DNA of 64,000 nucleotides. Origin: CAYYFX01 sp964571855. GTDB taxonomy: Bacteria; ARS69. The notes under the pieces were generated by a model. The model was not told the origin of the DNA and ran no database searches. It worked only from the letters and a program-made list of their open reading frames with translations. This document shows, in pieces, positions 61,838 through 64,000 of the stretch; the stretch's first letter is position 1, and each line of letters begins with the position of its first letter. The position numbers and the translations under genes are program-made. Where the stretch lies: NCBI GenBank assembly GCA_964571855.1, contig CAZNDO010000015.1, forward strand, positions 1-64,000. The letters are read 5' to 3'.

Positions 61838-63138
61838 CCGGCCGCGCCGCCCGCCACGCCGTCCTGGCCGCCGCACTCCTGCTCGCGCTCCCGTCCTGCG
61901 GCGGCCCGCCGCCGGAGCGCTCCGGCCGCGTCTTCCTGATCGGGCTGGACGGCGCCACGTGGGATCTCCTGGATCCGCTGCTCGCGGCCGGGCGGCTTCC
62001 GAACCTGGCGTCCCTCGTGGCCGAAGGCACGCGGGCCCCGCTGGAGTCCATGCTGCCGTCCAAGAGCCCCGCGCTGTGGACCACGGTGGCCACCGGCAAG
62101 GAGTTCGACGGCCACGGCATCAACGACTTCACGGAGGTCGTGCGCGAGGACGGCACGCGCAACGACCGCGTGATGCACATGACCTCGAACCAGCGCACCA
62201 CGAAGGCGCTGTGGAACATGATGGGCGACGTGGGCGAATCCGCCGCGTTCGTCGGCTGGTGGGTCACGTGGCCCGCGGAGCCGGTGGAGGGCGTGATGGT
62301 CACGAGCCACGTCCCCCTGGAACAGACCGGCGGCAAGGCCAGCCCCACGAAGGGGACGCTGCTCCCGGACGACCCCGGCGGGCAGACCTGGCCCGAGTCG
62401 CTCTTCGACGAGCTGCGCGACCGGATCCGCACGCCCGCGAGCGTGACCTTCGACGAGGCGCGCCGCTTCATGGACGTGCGCGAGGACGAGATGGACAAGG
62501 ACGTGGTGGAGGGGTTCCGCTGGGCGTTCGCGGCGGACGAGACCTACCGCGCGGTGATCGCGAAGCTCATGGACGAGCAGCCGGACCACGACCTGTGGGG
62601 GCTGTACTTCAACGGCATCGACGTGGTCGGGCACCGCTACTGGCAGTTCCGCGAGCCGAACCGGTACCGGTCGCCGCCGCCCGCGGAGGAGATCCCGCGC
62701 TTCGCCCCGGTGATCGAGCGCTACTACGAGTACACGGACGGGCTCGTGGGCGAGATCCTCGCGCGGCGACGCCCCGGGGACACGTTCCTCGTGCTGTCGG
62801 ACCACGGGTTCCACGCGAACGGGCATCGCGACGGGCCGGCCGGCGTGCTGATCGCGGCCGGGGCGAACGTGGCGAAGGACGCGCCGCTGCCCGCGGCGCG
62901 GCTCGTGGACATCGCGCCCACCGTGCTGGCGCTGCTCGGGCTTCCGGTGGCGGACGACATGGACGGCCGGGTGCTCGACGGGCTCTTCACGGAGGCGTGG
63001 CGGCGCGGCTACCCGCGCGACACCGTGCCCACGTACGACACGGCGGAGTGGCTGGCCTCGCGCGGCGGACGGCCGGAGGCGTCCGGCGTGGACGACGCGC
63101 TGATGGAGCGGCTGCGCGGATTGGGGTACATCGAGTGA
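61834..63138 (+). CDS. Alkaline-phosphatase-superfamily phosphodiesterase lipoprotein
   Basis: A 434-residue exported protein with a lipobox (LLALPSCGG). The type I phosphodiesterase/nucleotide pyrophosphatase fold has VFLIGLDGATWDLLDPL (metal ligand), a nucleophile region KSPALWTTVATGK, DVVGHRYW, and VLSDHGFHANG with further metal ligands. It should split a phosphodiester or pyrophosphate bond outside the cytoplasm; the substrate is unknown. The ATG overlaps the YfhO stop. The next gene is a paralogue sharing FVGWWVTWPAE. Confidence 0.9.
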   Translation: MTGRAARHAVLAAALLLALPSCGGPPPERSGRVFLIGLDGATWDLLDPLLAAGRLPNLASLVAEGTRAPLESMLPSKSPALWTTVATGKEFDGHGINDFTEVVREDGTRNDRVMHMTSNQRTTKALWNMMGDVGESAAFVGWWVTWPAEPVEGVMVTSHVPLEQTGGKASPTKGTLLPDDPGGQTWPESLFDELRDRIRTPASVTFDEARRFMDVREDEMDKDVVEGFRWAFAADETYRAVIAKLMDEQPDHDLWGLYFNGIDVVGHRYWQFREPNRYRSPPPAEEIPRFAPVIERYYEYTDGLVGEILARRRPGDTFLVLSDHGFHANGHRDGPAGVLIAAGANVAKDAPLPAARLVDIAPTVLALLGLPVADDMDGRVLDGLFTEAWRRGYPRDTVPTYDTAEWLASRGGRPEASGVDDALMERLRGLGYIE

Positions 63139-64000
63139 GCGCGCGGCGGGCGGGCGTGATCCTGGCGCTGGCGGCGGCCGTGGCGGCGGTCGGGTGCGGG
63201 AAGCCCGCGCCGGAGGCGCCGCCGGCGCGGACCGCGCTGATCGGTCTCGACGGCGCGGACTGGCGCAACCTGCTGCCCCTGATGCGGCAGGGCAAGACGC
63301 CCGTGCTCGCCGCCATCCGCCGCGCCGGCACCAGCGGCACGATGCTCACGAACGCGGACTACCGCTGGTCCCCGGTGCTGTGGACGACGATCGCCACGGG
63401 AACGCTGCCGGATCGTCACGGGGTCACGTCGTTCATGGCGCAGGTGCCGGGCCAGAGCCGGCCCATTCCCACGCCGTCCACGGCACGGCAGGTGCGCGCG
63501 CTGTGGAACATGTTCTCCGAGTCCGACCGCACGGTGGGGTTCGTGGGCTGGTGGGTCACGTGGCCGGCGGAGACGGTGAACGGGTTCATGGTTTCGGATC
63601 ACTTCTCGGTCACGCGCTTCAGCCTGGGGCACGACTACGAGACCGCCCCGGACGCGTCGTTCTACGCCGCGCAGACGTACCCGGACAGCCTGGCGGAGCG
63701 GCTGGCGCCCTTGCGCGTGGGCTACGACGGGATCGGCCCCGCGGACCTCGCCCGCTTCGCCGACCTGCCGGAGGACTTCCGCTGGCCGGACACGCTGGAG
63801 CGCTTCGACAAGGTGGCGGAGTTCGCCATCGCGCACTCGGTGGACCGGTCGCACGAGGCCGCGGGCACGATGCTGCTGGCCGAGCGGCAGCCGGAGCTCT
63901 TCGGCGTGTTCTTCCAGGGGATCGACATCATGCAGCACTACTTCTGGGAGTTCATGGATCCGGAGCAGGCGATGTGGACGCCGGGCGCTCCGGACGTGGC
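63135..64000 (+). CDS. Second phosphodiesterase lipoprotein (cut by window edge)
   Basis: A partial gene of 288 complete codons, open at the right edge. The GTG at 63135 overlaps the previous stop (GTGA). A lipoprotein signal (AAAVAAVGCGK) is followed by TALIGLDGADWRNLLPL, SPVLWTTIATGTLPDRHGV and FVGWWVTWPAETVNG, plus FFQGIDIMQHYFWEF, all paralleling the gene before it. It is a tandem paralogue of the same phosphodiesterase family; the C-terminal metal-binding DHG motif lies beyond the window. Confidence 0.88.
   Translation, partial: MSARRAGVILALAAAVAAVGCGKPAPEAPPARTALIGLDGADWRNLLPLMRQGKTPVLAAIRRAGTSGTMLTNADYRWSPVLWTTIATGTLPDRHGVTSFMAQVPGQSRPIPTPSTARQVRALWNMFSESDRTVGFVGWWVTWPAETVNGFMVSDHFSVTRFSLGHDYETAPDASFYAAQTYPDSLAERLAPLRVGYDGIGPADLARFADLPEDFRWPDTLERFDKVAEFAIAHSVDRSHEAAGTMLLAERQPELFGVFFQGIDIMQHYFWEFMDPEQAMWTPGAPDV

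Overview
The window is about 64 kb of very GC-rich bacterial chromosome (roughly 70 % G+C by eye) with short gaps, many overlapping stop/start codons and no tRNA, rRNA, CRISPR array or insertion sequence that I can see. The organism is Gram-negative and rod-shaped: there are an Lnt acyltransferase, an SLBB-type exporter, an outer-membrane barrel with a LolA-like partner, and a full mreBCD-pbp2-rodA block. Two large secreted proteins end in FlgD-like beta domains and carry FG-GAP repeats, and one is a gingipain-type (C25) protease. This combination, with PurS/PurQ/small PurL purine enzymes, suggests an FCB-related candidate phylum (for example Eisenbacteria or Krumholzibacteriota). That placement is inference.

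Layout. Positions 86-32641 are all on the minus strand: a membrane-anchored small protein; sat-cysC sulfate activation; an SLBB polysaccharide exporter; a 1665-residue C25 protease; the shape operon mreB-mreC-mreD-pbp2-rodA-lgt-aroE-comF; a nine-gene run ecfT-truA-tal-htrA-purB-purL-purQ-purS-purF behind one good promoter; and apgM-lnt-speA. Positions 32858-35173 (plus) hold an unknown protein and a secreted FG-GAP protein. Positions 35402-41456 (minus) hold rmuC-NYN nuclease-asparaginase-class V aminotransferase and a sigma-54 activator. Positions 41667-46329 (plus) hold an envelope export operon (RND permease, LolA-like protein, outer-membrane barrel, small YgaP-like membrane protein) behind a near-consensus sigma-54 promoter. 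Positions 46330-47085 are gene-free and contain two giant palindromes. Positions 47086-59201 (minus) hold an SDR, a second sigma-54 activator without a sensor domain, purM and an HD-GYP protein, a tiny ORF with a strong terminator, an unknown protein, rsfS-argS-PfkB kinase, and polyprenyl synthase-apbE-NusG II-Gx transporter. Positions 59414-64000 (plus) hold a YfhO-type membrane protein and two paralogous phosphodiesterase lipoproteins, the second cut by the window edge.

The main themes are envelope building and export, purine synthesis, and secreted repeat proteins. The observations most worth checking are: two ~314-bp palindromes in opposite orientation that share a homologous core; a seven-bladed propeller apparently inserted inside the C25 protease fold; a divergent sigma-54 activator/export operon with its promoter and candidate upstream sites visible; a PurS made of two tandem PurS-like units; and an ArgRS whose HIGH signature reads NVVS.
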